From positions 1 through 52,860 of the forward strand of contig JABXIM010000198.1 of the NCBI GenBank assembly GCA_013373085.1: DNA of 52,860 nucleotides, written 5' to 3'. How positions within the stretch are numbered: the stretch's first letter is position 1; every line of letters starts with the position of its first letter. This DNA comes from Oceanospirillaceae bacterium (GTDB taxonomy: Bacteria; Pseudomonadota; Gammaproteobacteria; Pseudomonadales; Balneatricaceae). Both the position numbers and the translations under genes were made by a program. This document shows positions 18,342 to 27,160 of this stretch, in pieces. The notes beneath the pieces are model-generated. The model was not told where the DNA came from and did no database searches. It worked only from the letters and a program-made list of their open reading frames with translations.

Positions 18342-20552
18342 ATGCTGCCGGACCTGCTCGCCCCTGTCGTTGCCGCCAATCTGCGAGCCGGACGCCGTCA
18401 GCTGGTCTGGCTTCAGGGCGACGCGGAATGGGCTCGGCGGCAGGTCGCCGAGTGGCTGGGCCTTGCCGATATCGCCGGTTTGCTCTGGGTCGGCACCGAC
18501 ACGCCGCCGGGGATTGAGTGTCTGTCGCCTCCCGAGGTGCAGCGGCGCCTCGGTGGTGAATGCGGTGCTCTTGTATTCGATGCGTTCTGCGGCTTCAATC
18601 CCAATGCCTTCGGCCAGGCCGTCGGCACCTTGCGCGGTGGCGGTCTGGCGTTCCTGCTGACGCCTCCGGCGGTGCTCTGGCGCCAGTTCGACGATCCCGA
18701 GCATCGCACTATCGCGGTCCATCCCTACAGCGCTGCGGATGTCGGAAGGCGCTTTCTCGAACACCTCGTCGAGGTGCTGGAGGCCGATGATCGTGTCATC
18801 GTGCTAAAGCAGGGGCAGCCCCCGGCAATACCTCCGGCGCCCCGTGGGAGCGACGCCCCGTTGCGAACAGCCGCCGAAGCCGATGCGTTCGCCGCAGGGC
18901 GCGGTTCCTGCGAGCCCTCATCCGCAGGCCCAATAACGCGTTGCGAATTGCCTTCCCCGCCCTATCGTACCCGGGATCAGCGTCAGGCAGTCGAGGCAGT
19001 GCTGCAGGCGCTGGATGCCGCCGTGCCGCTGGTGCTTACCGCGGACCGTGGTCGGGGCAAAAGCGCCGCGCTGGGCATCGCGGCGGCGCGCTGGCTCGAA
19101 CTTCGCGGTGGCCAAGTGCTGGTGACAGCGCCGGGCCGGGAGGCTGCGGTAGCCCTGTTCGAGCGCTTTCACGCCGAGCGATCGTCCGGTCACGACAGCC
19201 TCGAACACCCCGGCGTCTGTTTCCTGTCGCCGGAGCGCTTGCTTCACGGTGAGGGCGAGGGCGACCTGCTGCTCGTGGACGAGGCGGCGGCGATCCCGGC
19301 GCCGGTGCTGACAGCGTTGCTGGCGCGTTTTCCCCGTATCGTATTCGCAACCACGGTGCACGGCTATGAGGGAACGGGGCGTGGTTTCGCCGTGCGTTTT
19401 CGCCGCGAGCTGCAGCGCCGCGCTCCGCACTGGCGCGAGATCCGCATGGAGCAGCCGATTCGCTGGTGCCCTGACGATCCGCTCGAGGCGCTGTCGTTCC
19501 GGATGCTGATGCTGGACGCCGAACCCGCCCCGGCACAGGCATTTCAGGGCTTCGAGCCGCAGGAGCTGGAGGTGGCAAAGCTCGAGCGCGATCGCCTGCT
19601 GAGCCAGCCGCGCTTGTTGTCGGAGCTGTTCGGGTTACTGGTGCTGGCGCACTATCGCACCACGCCGGGCGACCTGAGAATTCTGCTCGACAGCCCGAAT
19701 CTCGCGGTCTGGATCGCGACCTTCCGGGGACACCTGGCGGCCGCGATGCTGGTGGTGGAGGAGGGCGGGCTGCCGCAGACCCTTGCCGAGGGTATCTATC
19801 AGGGGCGACGGCGGCCTCCGGGACATCTGATTCCCCAGGCACTGATCGGCCAGGAAGGCCTTATGCAGGCTGCGGACCTGCATGCCCTCAGAGTCATGCG
19901 TATCGCCACTCACCCGGCGCTCGAACGCCGCGGTATTGCCAGTCGCCTGCTCCAGTCACTGGCGGAATGGGCAAGCCCGAGAGGTATCGACTATCTCGCT
20001 ACCTGTTTCGGCGCCACAGCCGATTTGCTGAGCTTCTGGCAACGCAACGGCTATCTGCCGCTGAGGCTTGGTGCGGGGCTGGACCCGGTCGGCGGCACCT
20101 TCGCCGTGATGCTCGCGGCGCCGCTCAGTACCGCGGGCCGGGCACTGGTGCACGATGCCCGCAAACGCCTGCGCCAGCGCCTGCTGCATCAGTTGCCGGC
20201 GCAGTTCGCCGAACTGGATGCGAAACTGGTGGCTTCTCTGTTACCCTCTTTGGAATCACCGGTTCTGTCGGACGGGGAGCGCATGGAAGTCGAAGTGTTC
20301 GCCCGGCACAACAGAAATTTCGAAAGCTGTGAGCCGGCACTGTGGAAGCTGTGTGGCGCCGGTCCCGCATTCTGGCACCGGGCCGGTCTCGACGAAGCCC
20401 AGCAAGCGCTGCTGATCAAGGTGCTGTTGCAGCGATGCAGCTGGGAGCGGGTGGCCACCAGTGCGGGCGGAGGGCGACGAGCCCAGGTCCGCACGCTGAG
20501 GGCGATAGCCGCACGCCTGCTCGATAGCCTGGAACGGGAAGATGAAGCCTAG
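18342..20552 (+). CDS. tmcA: tRNA(Met) cytidine acetyltransferase TmcA
   Basis: 736 residues. Acetylates the wobble cytidine (ac4C34) of elongator tRNA-Met using ATP and acetyl-CoA. Order of domains: N-terminal DUF1726-like part (1-165), RecD-type helicase/ATPase (Walker A LTADRGRGKSAAL, Walker B DLLLVDEAAAIP), GNAT acetyltransferase (RIATHPALERRGIASRLLQS) and C-terminal tRNA-binding tail. The roughly 23-residue linker between the N-terminal and helicase parts, beginning APRGSDAPLRT, is encoded by a REP palindrome, so an intergenic repeat has been absorbed in frame. The start ATG is weakly supported. ybaN overlaps the last codons. Confidence 0.93.
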   Translation: MLPDLLAPVVAANLRAGRRQLVWLQGDAEWARRQVAEWLGLADIAGLLWVGTDTPPGIECLSPPEVQRRLGGECGALVFDAFCGFNPNAFGQAVGTLRGGGLAFLLTPPAVLWRQFDDPEHRTIAVHPYSAADVGRRFLEHLVEVLEADDRVIVLKQGQPPAIPPAPRGSDAPLRTAAEADAFAAGRGSCEPSSAGPITRCELPSPPYRTRDQRQAVEAVLQALDAAVPLVLTADRGRGKSAALGIAAARWLELRGGQVLVTAPGREAAVALFERFHAERSSGHDSLEHPGVCFLSPERLLHGEGEGDLLLVDEAAAIPAPVLTALLARFPRIVFATTVHGYEGTGRGFAVRFRRELQRRAPHWREIRMEQPIRWCPDDPLEALSFRMLMLDAEPAPAQAFQGFEPQELEVAKLERDRLLSQPRLLSELFGLLVLAHYRTTPGDLRILLDSPNLAVWIATFRGHLAAAMLVVEEGGLPQTLAEGIYQGRRRPPGHLIPQALIGQEGLMQAADLHALRVMRIATHPALERRGIASRLLQSLAEWASPRGIDYLATCFGATADLLSFWQRNGYLPLRLGAGLDPVGGTFAVMLAAPLSTAGRALVHDARKRLRQRLLHQLPAQFAELDAKLVASLLPSLESPVLSDGERMEVEVFARHNRNFESCEPALWKLCGAGPAFWHRAGLDEAQQALLIKVLLQRCSWERVATSAGGGRRAQVRTLRAIAARLLDSLEREDEA
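18844..18911. repeat. REP palindrome inside tmcA (copy 3)
   Basis: GTGGGAGCGACGCCCCGTTG, then CGAA, and an inverted partner reading TTCGCCGCAGGGC followed by GCGGTTCCTGC. It has the same unit and spacing as the intergenic copies at 8196 and 20975. Translated in frame without a stop within tmcA. Confidence 0.85.
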
Positions 20553-20970
20553 AATCGTACGCGCACTGTACTGGGGTGGCGGGATGGTGGCGTTGTCGCT
20601 CGGTGCCATCGGCGTGGTGCTGCCACTGTTGCCGACCACGCCATTCGTGATACTGGCCGCGTTCTGCTTCTCCCGCAGCTCGGAGCGGTTGCACCTATGG
20701 CTGCTCAACCAGCGCCTGTTCGGGCCGCTGATCCGTGACTGGGAAACCTATGGCGTGATTCCATTACGGATCAAATGTCTGTCGACCACGCTGATGCTGG
20801 CGCTGGTGAGTTATCCACTGCTGTTCCGGGAGTTCGACTGGCGCCTCAAAGGGCTGGCGGCGGCTTCGGTGCTGTTCGCGCTGGTCTATGTCTGGAGCCG
20901 TCCATCGGTGCGCGACGAGCGGCGCCGCAAAGGGCTGCCGACATCCGAAAGCCCCCGCTCTGGCGGTTGA
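20542..20970 (+). CDS. ybaN: YbaN/DUF454 inner-membrane protein
   Basis: 142 residues with two N-terminal membrane helices (MVALSLGAIGVVLPLLPTTPFVILAAFCF) and a further pair near residues 85-115. PLLPTTPFVILAAFCFSRSSERLHLWLL is the DUF454 signature. The function is unknown. It overlaps the last 11 bases of tmcA, so it is translationally coupled to it. REP copy 4 begins 5 bases after its stop. Confidence 0.85.
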   Translation: MKPRIVRALYWGGGMVALSLGAIGVVLPLLPTTPFVILAAFCFSRSSERLHLWLLNQRLFGPLIRDWETYGVIPLRIKCLSTTLMLALVSYPLLFREFDWRLKGLAAASVLFALVYVWSRPSVRDERRRKGLPTSESPRSGG

Positions 20971-20974
20971 ATTT

Positions 20975-21044
20975 GTGGGAGCGGCGCCCCGCTGCGAACG
21001 GCGTTGCCAATCGGATACCGTTCGCGCGAGGGTGTAGCTCCTAC
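20975..21044. repeat. Paired REP palindrome (copy 4)
   Basis: GTGGGAGCGGCGCCCCGCTG then CGAA, and an inverted partner TTCGCGCGAGGG ending GTAGCTCCTAC, separated by a short variable loop. Lies between the convergent ybaN and MOSC-protein genes. Confidence 0.9.
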
Positions 21045-21064
21045 GGGCCGCGCTCAGCAGCGCC

Positions 21065-21859
21065 CTACGCCAGGATCTCGACTTCCATCCCCACTTCCAG
21101 CACACCTTCGCCCAGCGGTACCAGGTTCTGGCCAAAATTGACCTGGCCGTCGGAATCGCGTCGGTAGCCGGAGAGGGTGCGCAGTGGCTCCTGGCGCGGA
21201 TGGCGCTCGGCGGTTACCGGGTCAATGGTGGTCAGTACGCAACGGGAGCAGGGCTTGACCAGCGCCAGTTCCAGCGTGCCAATGCGTATCCGCGTCCAGC
21301 CGTCCTCGGCAAAGGGCTCGGTGCCGCTGATCACCATATTGGGCCGAAACTGACTCATCGTCACCGGTTCCGGCAGGCGAGCGTTGAGATCGGCCAGCGA
21401 TGCCTCGGAGATGAGCAGCAGCGGATAGCCGTCGGCAAAGGCAACCGGTGACAGCGGCGCGCGGTCTGTCTGACGGCGTGAGCGCGGGCCGAAATAGCGC
21501 AACGAGCAGTCGATGCCGAGCAGCTCAGCGAACCACTGATCTGCGGCTTCGCAGCAGTGCTGGCCCTCGATCTCGTCGTCCCAGACACTGATGGTGAGGT
21601 ACTGCAGCGGAAATTCATCGTAACGCAGACGCAGATCCGGGCGCCAGGGAGCGCTCAGTATCAGCCCGTCAGCAGTCGGCGTCCCACGGACCTGGAGCAG
21701 GCGCGGGTGCTTGCGGGCCGTCAGGAAACGGCCGTCACGGTCGGCCAGCACGAAGCGACGGTCGAATGCCAGGCCGGCCCGCTCGGTAAAAGCCCGGTCG
21801 AGCTGGATACCCGCCGTCGATTTGACCGGGTAGATATGAAGCGAACTGAGTCTTGGCAT
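21065..21859 (-). CDS. MOSC-domain protein, YcbX-like
   Basis: 264 residues: an N-terminal beta-barrel MOSC_N domain (LSSLHIYPVKSTAGIQLDRA, GLAFDRRFVLADRDGRF) and a C-terminal MOSC domain. The Cys expected to bind molybdenum cofactor is in LVKPCSRCVLTTIDP, followed by LRTLSGYRRDSDGQVNFGQN. YcbX-type proteins reduce N-hydroxylated compounds, such as hydroxylaminopurine, with an electron-transfer partner. E. coli YcbX has an extra C-terminal 2Fe-2S ferredoxin domain of about 90 residues; this protein lacks it, so electrons must come from a separate protein. Confidence 0.88.
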   Translation of the reverse strand: MPRLSSLHIYPVKSTAGIQLDRAFTERAGLAFDRRFVLADRDGRFLTARKHPRLLQVRGTPTADGLILSAPWRPDLRLRYDEFPLQYLTISVWDDEIEGQHCCEAADQWFAELLGIDCSLRYFGPRSRRQTDRAPLSPVAFADGYPLLLISEASLADLNARLPEPVTMSQFRPNMVISGTEPFAEDGWTRIRIGTLELALVKPCSRCVLTTIDPVTAERHPRQEPLRTLSGYRRDSDGQVNFGQNLVPLGEGVLEVGMEVEILA

Positions 21860-21931
21860 TGGCCTTCCCTGATGGGTTGTTTACTGATCCCGATGTTGTT
21901 TCGGCGGCGGCTGATCGCGTTGCATCGCGGA

Positions 21932-23314
21932 TTAGCCGGGCGCTTGCGCGATCAGCATCAGGCCGTCGATCATCTCGTCATGCTCCTGGCGCAGTTCGAA
22001 ACGCTCCAGTAGCCGCAGTTGCAGTTTATGGCCGGCGACCAGGTGCTTCAGGTATCCGCCGCTGTGGCGAAAGCGCCCGCTTGGCTGCAGCTGTGGCTGG
22101 TCTTCGCTGCCGGCCTCGACTGTCACTGCAATCAGGCCACCGGGCGCGAGGCAGCGGAGGGCGGCTTCGAACAGCGGTTCGAGGTCGCCGAGGTAGATCA
22201 GCATATCCGCACTGGCGATCAGTTGATAGCCGCTTGCTGGCAGTTGTGCCATCTGCGAAACCGCATCACCGTGAAGCAGTCCACGATAGCAGTGTTTGGC
22301 CCGGGCCTCGTCCAGCATCCGCGAGGACAGGTCGATGCCGTCGATCGCCAGCGTCGGGAAGCTGCGGGTCAGCGCCTGGCCCAGCAGGCCACTGCCGCAG
22401 CCGAGGTCCAGCGCGGCATCGAGGCGGTCTGTGGCAATGGCGCCGAGGGCCTGGGCCATCATCTCCGGTGCGCAATAACCCAGGCACCCGACAAGGCGCT
22501 GCTCGAATTCGCCGGCGTGGCGGTCGTACAGGGCCTCGACGTATTGCCTGGGTGCCTGTCGGAGCGATTCGCCGGCAAGAGACGCCAGCAGGTGCCGGGC
22601 CACAGAATTGCCGGGTTCGAGCTGCAGTACGCGCCTGTAAAGCGGCGTGGCGCGTTCAGCATAACCGGCTTCGGCAACATAGTCGGCCAGGCCCATTAAG
22701 CTGTCGGCGTCCGGTACCTGGTCGGCCATCGCCAGCGCTTTGGATTCGTCCCCCTGCAGCAGTAACACCAGGACGTACTCGCAGAGCCAGTCGAAGTCCT
22801 GTTCGGCGCTGGATTCGAGCGTTTGCCGGGCGTTCTCGAACCGACCCAGATGCCGGTTGGCAACGGCCAGACCGGTGCCGGCCTCGGGCAGGCCGGGCGC
22901 CAGCGCCAGTGCCTGCTCGAACGATCGTGCCATTTGCTGCCAGTCGCGGCGGGCCTCGCAGATATTGCCGTGATTGATCCAGTAAGCGGCCTCGGCGGGT
23001 GCATATTCGACGGCACGCTGGATCGCATCCGCGGCGGCTTCGAGTTTGCCCTGGTGCTGCAGACTCAGCGCCAGGTTGCTGTTGGCCTGGGCCCGCTGTG
23101 CCCGCGGCGCCTGGCAACTGCAGGCACGCTGGAGCTCGCGTTCGGCCTCCTCGAGCCGGCCCAGCCTGAGCAGTGCCACGCCGTAGAAGTGGCGCGGGGC
23201 GAATGCCCCGGGGGACTTTTGCAAAATCGGCTGACAGAGACTGATGACATCGTTGTAGCGCCCCTGCTGCAGCAGGAGCAGGGCGCGTTGCAGGTATTTT
23301 TTCGGGTCTGGCAT
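21932..23314 (-). CDS. TPR-repeat class I methyltransferase
   Basis: 460 residues from ATG 23314; the frame is open 21 codons further, but this ATG begins the first TPR helix. Residues 1-230 are TPR-like helical pairs (ALLLLQQGRYNDVISLCQPI, GVALLRLGRLEEAERELQ, AVEYAPAEAAYWINHGNI). The C-terminal half is a SAM-dependent methyltransferase with motif I ALDLGCGSGLLGQAL and IDGIDLSSRMLDEA. The target is unknown; proteins of this build often modify small molecules or proteins bound by the TPRs. Single-gene unit diverging from the SYLF gene. Confidence 0.82.
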   Translation of the reverse strand: MPDPKKYLQRALLLLQQGRYNDVISLCQPILQKSPGAFAPRHFYGVALLRLGRLEEAERELQRACSCQAPRAQRAQANSNLALSLQHQGKLEAAADAIQRAVEYAPAEAAYWINHGNICEARRDWQQMARSFEQALALAPGLPEAGTGLAVANRHLGRFENARQTLESSAEQDFDWLCEYVLVLLLQGDESKALAMADQVPDADSLMGLADYVAEAGYAERATPLYRRVLQLEPGNSVARHLLASLAGESLRQAPRQYVEALYDRHAGEFEQRLVGCLGYCAPEMMAQALGAIATDRLDAALDLGCGSGLLGQALTRSFPTLAIDGIDLSSRMLDEARAKHCYRGLLHGDAVSQMAQLPASGYQLIASADMLIYLGDLEPLFEAALRCLAPGGLIAVTVEAGSEDQPQLQPSGRFRHSGGYLKHLVAGHKLQLRLLERFELRQEHDEMIDGLMLIAQAPG

Positions 23315-23431
23315 CGTTAACGCGGCGTTGGTTCGTGAAACCCCGGTACTATACTGCAGCCTGAGATTGAGACCCAAGTATGAGCTGTCGGGGTCCGTTT
23401 TATCCGATTAAACCCGAAGGAGATGACGCGA

Positions 23432-23968
23432 ATGAGACTCAGACAGTTGGTATTTGCCTTTCTGGCAATGATGCTGGTCGTGACGGTGCAGGCGGCTTCG
23501 CGCACAGAGATCGACGCCAAGTCGGATGAGGCGTTGCAGCGGCTTTATCAGCAATCACAGGCCGCCCGGGAACTGGCGCTGCAGGCCAGGGCTGTGCTGG
23601 TGTTTCCCGAAGTCTATAAGGCCGGCGTGGGTATCGGCGGCGAGTATGGCGAGGGGGCCTTACGTATCGGCGGCCAGACCGTCGACTACTACAGTACTGC
23701 GGCCGCGTCGATCGGGCTACAGCTTGGCGCGCAGATCAAGAGCCAGGTCATCCTCTTCATGACCCAGGATGCGCTCGACAGGTTTCGTACCAGCAAGGGC
23801 TGGGAGGCCGGTGTGGATGGCAGTGTCGCCATCGCCACTATCGGTACCGGCGGTACTATCGATACCAATACCCTGCAGCAGCCGATCATTGGCTTTATCT
23901 TCTCCAACAAGGGATTGATGGTGAACCTGACGCTGGAGGGTTCCAAATTCACACGGATAGACAAGTGA
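23432..23968 (+). CDS. SYLF (YSC84-like) lipid-binding periplasmic protein
   Basis: 178 residues from ATG 23432, the start that leaves 9 bases after AAGGAG; the ATG at 23423 abuts the ribosome site directly. Signal peptide MRLRQLVFAFLAMMLVVTVQA. The mature part shows the SYLF pattern: ARAVLVFPEVYKAGVGIGGEY, GLQLGAQIKSQVILFMTQDAL and GFIFSNKGLMVNLTLEGSKF. The domain binds phosphoinositide-like lipids in eukaryotes; bacterial members are periplasmic proteins of unknown role. Its TGA is directly followed by the next gene's start. Confidence 0.85.
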   Translation: MRLRQLVFAFLAMMLVVTVQAASRTEIDAKSDEALQRLYQQSQAARELALQARAVLVFPEVYKAGVGIGGEYGEGALRIGGQTVDYYSTAAASIGLQLGAQIKSQVILFMTQDALDRFRTSKGWEAGVDGSVAIATIGTGGTIDTNTLQQPIIGFIFSNKGLMVNLTLEGSKFTRIDK

Positions 23969-23970
23969 TA

Positions 23971-24543
23971 ATGAGACGGATGACAGGCCCCGGAGGAGGG
24001 CTTCTGCTGTCACTGATACTGGCAGCAGGTCCGGTCGCGGCCGAGAAACCGGACAAGGGGCTGCCGGATAAGGCAAACAAGGCGGCCCACGGTGCTCCGG
24101 GCAAGCAGGACTGGCCGGATCATCGCCCCGACAAGGCATTAGACGGAAAATCGGAGGATGTCACGATCGGGCTGTTGCCGGCACTGCCCAAACGTGATCG
24201 GGATATGATCCGGGACTACATTCGCATCGAAGGCGTGCCCGGGTACGATCGTTATCCCGGACAGTCGGGTAAACAGAAGGATCTGCCGCCCGGTTTGCAG
24301 AAAAAGGTGGAGCGCGGCGGCAGTTTGCCGCCGGGGTGGCGGGACAAGGTCATCCGGGGAGAGGTGCTGCCGGGCGACCTGAGGCGTTACGCCTATCCGT
24401 TGCCGGCAAGTTTCTACGACCGGATGGGCTATGATCGTGCCGGTGTCGAGATGCTGGTGCTGGGGGACAGAGTGGTGCGCCTTGCCGAAGGCCGCGGAAC
24501 GGTGCTGGATGTGATCGATATCGCCGATATAATGTTGCGCTGA
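23971..24543 (+). CDS. CigR/RcnB-like secreted protein
   Basis: 190 residues from ATG 23971, 2 bases after the SYLF stop. Signal peptide (GGGLLLSLILAAGPVAA), then a Lys/Asp/Pro-rich low-complexity stretch (EKPDKGLPDKANKAAHG) and a C-terminal domain with KDLPPGLQKKVERGGSLPPG, the repeat-like LPPG motif of CigR and RcnB-related proteins, ending VLDVIDIADIMLR. CigR is an anti-virulence regulator in Salmonella and RcnB a periplasmic nickel/cobalt protein; which role applies here is not clear. The pairing with SYLF suggests a cell-envelope function. Confidence 0.7.
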   Translation: MRRMTGPGGGLLLSLILAAGPVAAEKPDKGLPDKANKAAHGAPGKQDWPDHRPDKALDGKSEDVTIGLLPALPKRDRDMIRDYIRIEGVPGYDRYPGQSGKQKDLPPGLQKKVERGGSLPPGWRDKVIRGEVLPGDLRRYAYPLPASFYDRMGYDRAGVEMLVLGDRVVRLAEGRGTVLDVIDIADIMLR

Positions 24544-24544
24544 G

Positions 24545-24590
24545 GCGGCTTCGCCGCGAGTCCGTGCAGGGTGCCTACGGGCGCCCTGCG
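24545..24590 (+). terminator. Two consecutive hairpins after the CigR-like gene
   Basis: GCGGC TTC GCCGC (24545-24557) directly after the stop codon and GCAGGG/GCCCTGC (24567-24590). No T-run follows. They probably mark the 3' end of the SYLF-CigR message or its decay barrier. Confidence 0.45.
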
Positions 24591-24619
24591 GTCGTTCACA
24601 TCATCCATTGGCTAGGTTC

Positions 24620-25096
24620 ATGACACCCGCGATCAATGCGGCCAGCAAGGCCAAGGTCTGGTATCAGACTCACGAGTACTACCATGATCCCGCTGCCGCG
24701 TCGTACGGCCAGGAGGCGGCTGACGCGCTTGGTCAGGACCCCGGGCGGGTTTTCAAGACACTGCTGGTTGCGCTCAATGGCGACGCGCGTCGACTCGGTG
24801 TGGCGATCGTGCCGGTCGTTGGCCAGCTGGACCTGAAGGCTGCGGCGACCGCTTTTGGCGTGAAGAAGGTCACCATGGCCGATCCGGCCGATGCTGAGCG
24901 GGCGACCGGCTATATCGTCGGCGGCATCAGCCCGCTGGGGCAGAAGAAACGTCTGCCGATGGTGCTGGACTCAAGCGCCGAGCAGTTTCCGACGCTGTTC
25001 ATGAGCGCCGGCCGTCGCGGGCTCGAGATCGAGATGGCGGCTGCTGACCTGATGCGACTGACCGGCGCCAGGCTGGCGCCGGTCGGGCGTACGTAG
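24620..25096 (+). CDS. ybaK: Cys-tRNA(Pro)/aminoacyl-tRNA deacylase YbaK
   Basis: 158 residues from ATG 24620; a TTG at 24608 would add four residues. Clears Cys mischarged on tRNA-Pro in trans. The family's catalytic Lys is in FKTLLVALNG, and GGISPLGQKKRLPMVLD is the conserved substrate loop. Length is normal for YbaK. The TAG stop lies at the edge of a 9-bp-stem palindrome shared with the convergent glrR gene. Confidence 0.92.
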   Translation: MTPAINAASKAKVWYQTHEYYHDPAAASYGQEAADALGQDPGRVFKTLLVALNGDARRLGVAIVPVVGQLDLKAAATAFGVKKVTMADPADAERATGYIVGGISPLGQKKRLPMVLDSSAEQFPTLFMSAGRRGLEIEMAAADLMRLTGARLAPVGRT

Positions 25097-25120
25097 GGTG
25101 GAATGAGCGCAATTCCACCC
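25096..25120. terminator. Palindrome between convergent ybaK and glrR
   Basis: GGGTGGAAT and ATTCCACCC form a 9-bp stem around GAGCGCA. It lies between the ends of two converging genes and could act on both strands, though neither side has a T-run. A related GGTGGAATTCGCTCCACCC lies at 32395-32413, so it may be a small repeat family. Confidence 0.5.
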
Positions 25121-25139
25121 AGGAAACAGCGGCAAGATA

Positions 25140-26534
25140 TCAACCGGTACGGCGCACGCGCTGGCTGCTGGTCCCCTTCACCGCGGCCGTGGCTGCGCTT
25201 TCCGTCGGTTTGAAGTCAGCCGCTTCCAGTCCGTGGCGGTTGAGCAGCTTGTAGAAATCGGTGCGGTTGCGCTGGGCGATGCGGGCGGCGTGGGTAACGT
25301 TGCCCTCGGTGATGCGCAGCACCTTGATCAGGTAGCGTTTCTCGAAATCCGCCCGCGCCTCGTTGAATGAGGGCACGACCCTTTCCTGATTCGCCAGTGC
25401 CTGGGCCACCAGCCCTTCGGGCACGATCGGGCTGTTGCTCAGTGCCACCACCTGTTCGATGACGTTTTCCAGCTGCCGCACGTTGCCGGGCCAGGCTGCC
25501 TGGGCCAGCAGGTGGATGGCGCCCGGCGAAATGCCCCGCACCCGCGGATTGTGGCGGTCCGCGGCTTTGCTGAGGAAATGACGTGTCAGCAGCGGGATGT
25601 CTTCGGGACGGTCGCGCAGCGGCGGCAGGTCGAGGTTGACCACATTGAGGCGATAATACAGGTCCTCGCGGAACTCATGGGTCTCGATCGCCTTTTCGAG
25701 ATCGCGGTGGGTCGCGGAGATCACGCGGACGTCGATCGGAATGCTCTCGGTCGAGCCGACCGGGCGGATCACGCGCTCCTGCAGCGCGCGTAGCAGCTTC
25801 ACCTGCAACGACTGCGGCATGTCTCCGATTTCATCGAGGAAGAGGGTGCCGCCGTGCGCTGCCTGGAACAGGCCCCGGTGCTGGGTGATGGCGCCGGTGA
25901 AGGCGCCCTTGGTGTGACCGAACAGTTCCGACTCCAGCAGCTGCTCCGGCAGGGCGCCGCAGTTGATCGCGACGAAGGCCTTGGAGGCGCGCCGGCTGGC
26001 CTTGTGGATCGCCTTGGCGAAACACTCCTTGCCGCTACCGCTGGGGCCGGTGATCAGCAGGCTGACGTCGGATTCTGCGACGCGCTGTGCCTGCTGCAGC
26101 AATGACTCGATGGCGGGGCTGGCGCCGATGATGCCGGCGCGCCACTCCTGGTCCTGGTGGCGGGCGCTGGCGTTCAGTGCCGCGCGGACCGTCTCGAGCA
26201 GCTGGTCGCGGTCGATCGGCTTGGTAAGGAAGGCATAAACGCCGCGCTGGGTTGCGGATACGGCCTCGGGAATCGAGCCGTGGGCGGTCATGATGATGAC
26301 CGGCAGCTCGGGTCGCTGCTGCTGAATCTGTTCGAACAGCGCCATGCCATCCATCTGGTCCATGCGCAGGTCGGTGATGACCAGATCGACCGTTTCGACG
26401 GACAGGACCTGCAGAGCCTCCTGGCCGCTTTCGGCGCAACTTACCCGATAGTCCTGGGCCTGCAGGCGCATTTTAAGCAGCTTGAGCAGGGCGCTATCGT
26501 CATCGACCAGTAAGAGGTGTGGGGTAGTGTTCAT
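25140..26534 (-). CDS. glrR: Sigma-54-dependent response regulator GlrR (QseF)
   Basis: 464 residues from ATG 26534, 2 bases after the qseG stop. Receiver domain with the phospho-acceptor Asp55 in VDLVITDLRMDQMDGM and the switch Lys in FLTKPIDRDQL. AAA+ domain with Walker A TGPSGSGKE, the sigma-54 contact loop GAFTGA and Walker B GGTLFLDEIGD. C-terminal Fis-type HTH (ITEGNVTHAARIAQRNRTDF). The operon partners GlrK and QseG identify it as GlrR/QseF. In enterobacteria it activates the GlmY small RNA that adjusts glucosamine-6-phosphate synthesis and envelope stress; the target here is not in the window. Confidence 0.92.
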   Translation of the reverse strand: MNTTPHLLLVDDDSALLKLLKMRLQAQDYRVSCAESGQEALQVLSVETVDLVITDLRMDQMDGMALFEQIQQQRPELPVIIMTAHGSIPEAVSATQRGVYAFLTKPIDRDQLLETVRAALNASARHQDQEWRAGIIGASPAIESLLQQAQRVAESDVSLLITGPSGSGKECFAKAIHKASRRASKAFVAINCGALPEQLLESELFGHTKGAFTGAITQHRGLFQAAHGGTLFLDEIGDMPQSLQVKLLRALQERVIRPVGSTESIPIDVRVISATHRDLEKAIETHEFREDLYYRLNVVNLDLPPLRDRPEDIPLLTRHFLSKAADRHNPRVRGISPGAIHLLAQAAWPGNVRQLENVIEQVVALSNSPIVPEGLVAQALANQERVVPSFNEARADFEKRYLIKVLRITEGNVTHAARIAQRNRTDFYKLLNRHGLEAADFKPTESAATAAVKGTSSQRVRRTG

Positions 26535-26536
26535 CG

Positions 26537-27160
26537 TCACAAATCCTTGCGCTGGCGGGTGATCTGCTGTTCCAGATCGGTCAGCGCTTCAATCTTGCGT
26601 TTCAGTTCGGAAATTTCATCTTCGCGGGCTTTCAGTTCGGTCCGGCTCGACAGCTCCCGCTGTACCTGGCTCAAATGCAGAAACAGATAACGGTCGGCGA
26701 TGCAGCGGTCGTCCGGATACAGCGGCAGGCTGCGCAGCAGCTCGGCGCCGCGGGTGGCGTCCGCCTCCGAGGAAACGGGGCTGGTCAGCAGCAGGCCTTC
26801 GAGAGCCTTGTCGTGGCTCTGGCGGGCCTCCATCAGCTGACGGGTGCGCTGCTCGTCGGAGTCGGCCAGCAAATAGCGGTGTTCGAGTCGCAGCAGGTGC
26901 GCGAGACTGTCACCGCTTACGTAACAGGCCGGTCCTTCGCTGACGGTCGAGTCCGTCGTCTCCGGCGCGGTCAGCGACAGCTTTGTTCCGCACCCGAGCA
27001 GGCCGCTTACCAGCGACAGCAGCAGCAGGGAGCGCCCGGCGGAACGGGCCTTGGGTTTGCAGGCTCGACATCCCGTCTGGGCCTGCAGTGTAAAATGGCG
27101 GGCACCATGGCTCGCTTGGGTACAACTTTTTGAAAGCAGCTTTCTGGACATCTCAGTCAC
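26537..27160 (-). CDS. qseG: QseG-like outer-membrane lipoprotein
   Basis: 207 residues (ATG at 27160 or 27151). The lipobox LVSGLLGC lies unusually far in, after a 40-residue basic N-terminus; a later internal start would give a normal-length signal, so the N-terminus is uncertain. The mature part is helical with a C-terminal coiled coil (ELKAREDEISELKRKIEALT). It sits between the kinase and regulator genes, where E. coli has qseG (yfhG), whose lipoprotein tunes the kinase. It overlaps the glrK stop by 8 bases and ends 2 bases before glrR, so it is a single operon. Confidence 0.78.
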   Translation of the reverse strand: MTEMSRKLLSKSCTQASHGARHFTLQAQTGCRACKPKARSAGRSLLLLSLVSGLLGCGTKLSLTAPETTDSTVSEGPACYVSGDSLAHLLRLEHRYLLADSDEQRTRQLMEARQSHDKALEGLLLTSPVSSEADATRGAELLRSLPLYPDDRCIADRYLFLHLSQVQRELSSRTELKAREDEISELKRKIEALTDLEQQITRQRKDL

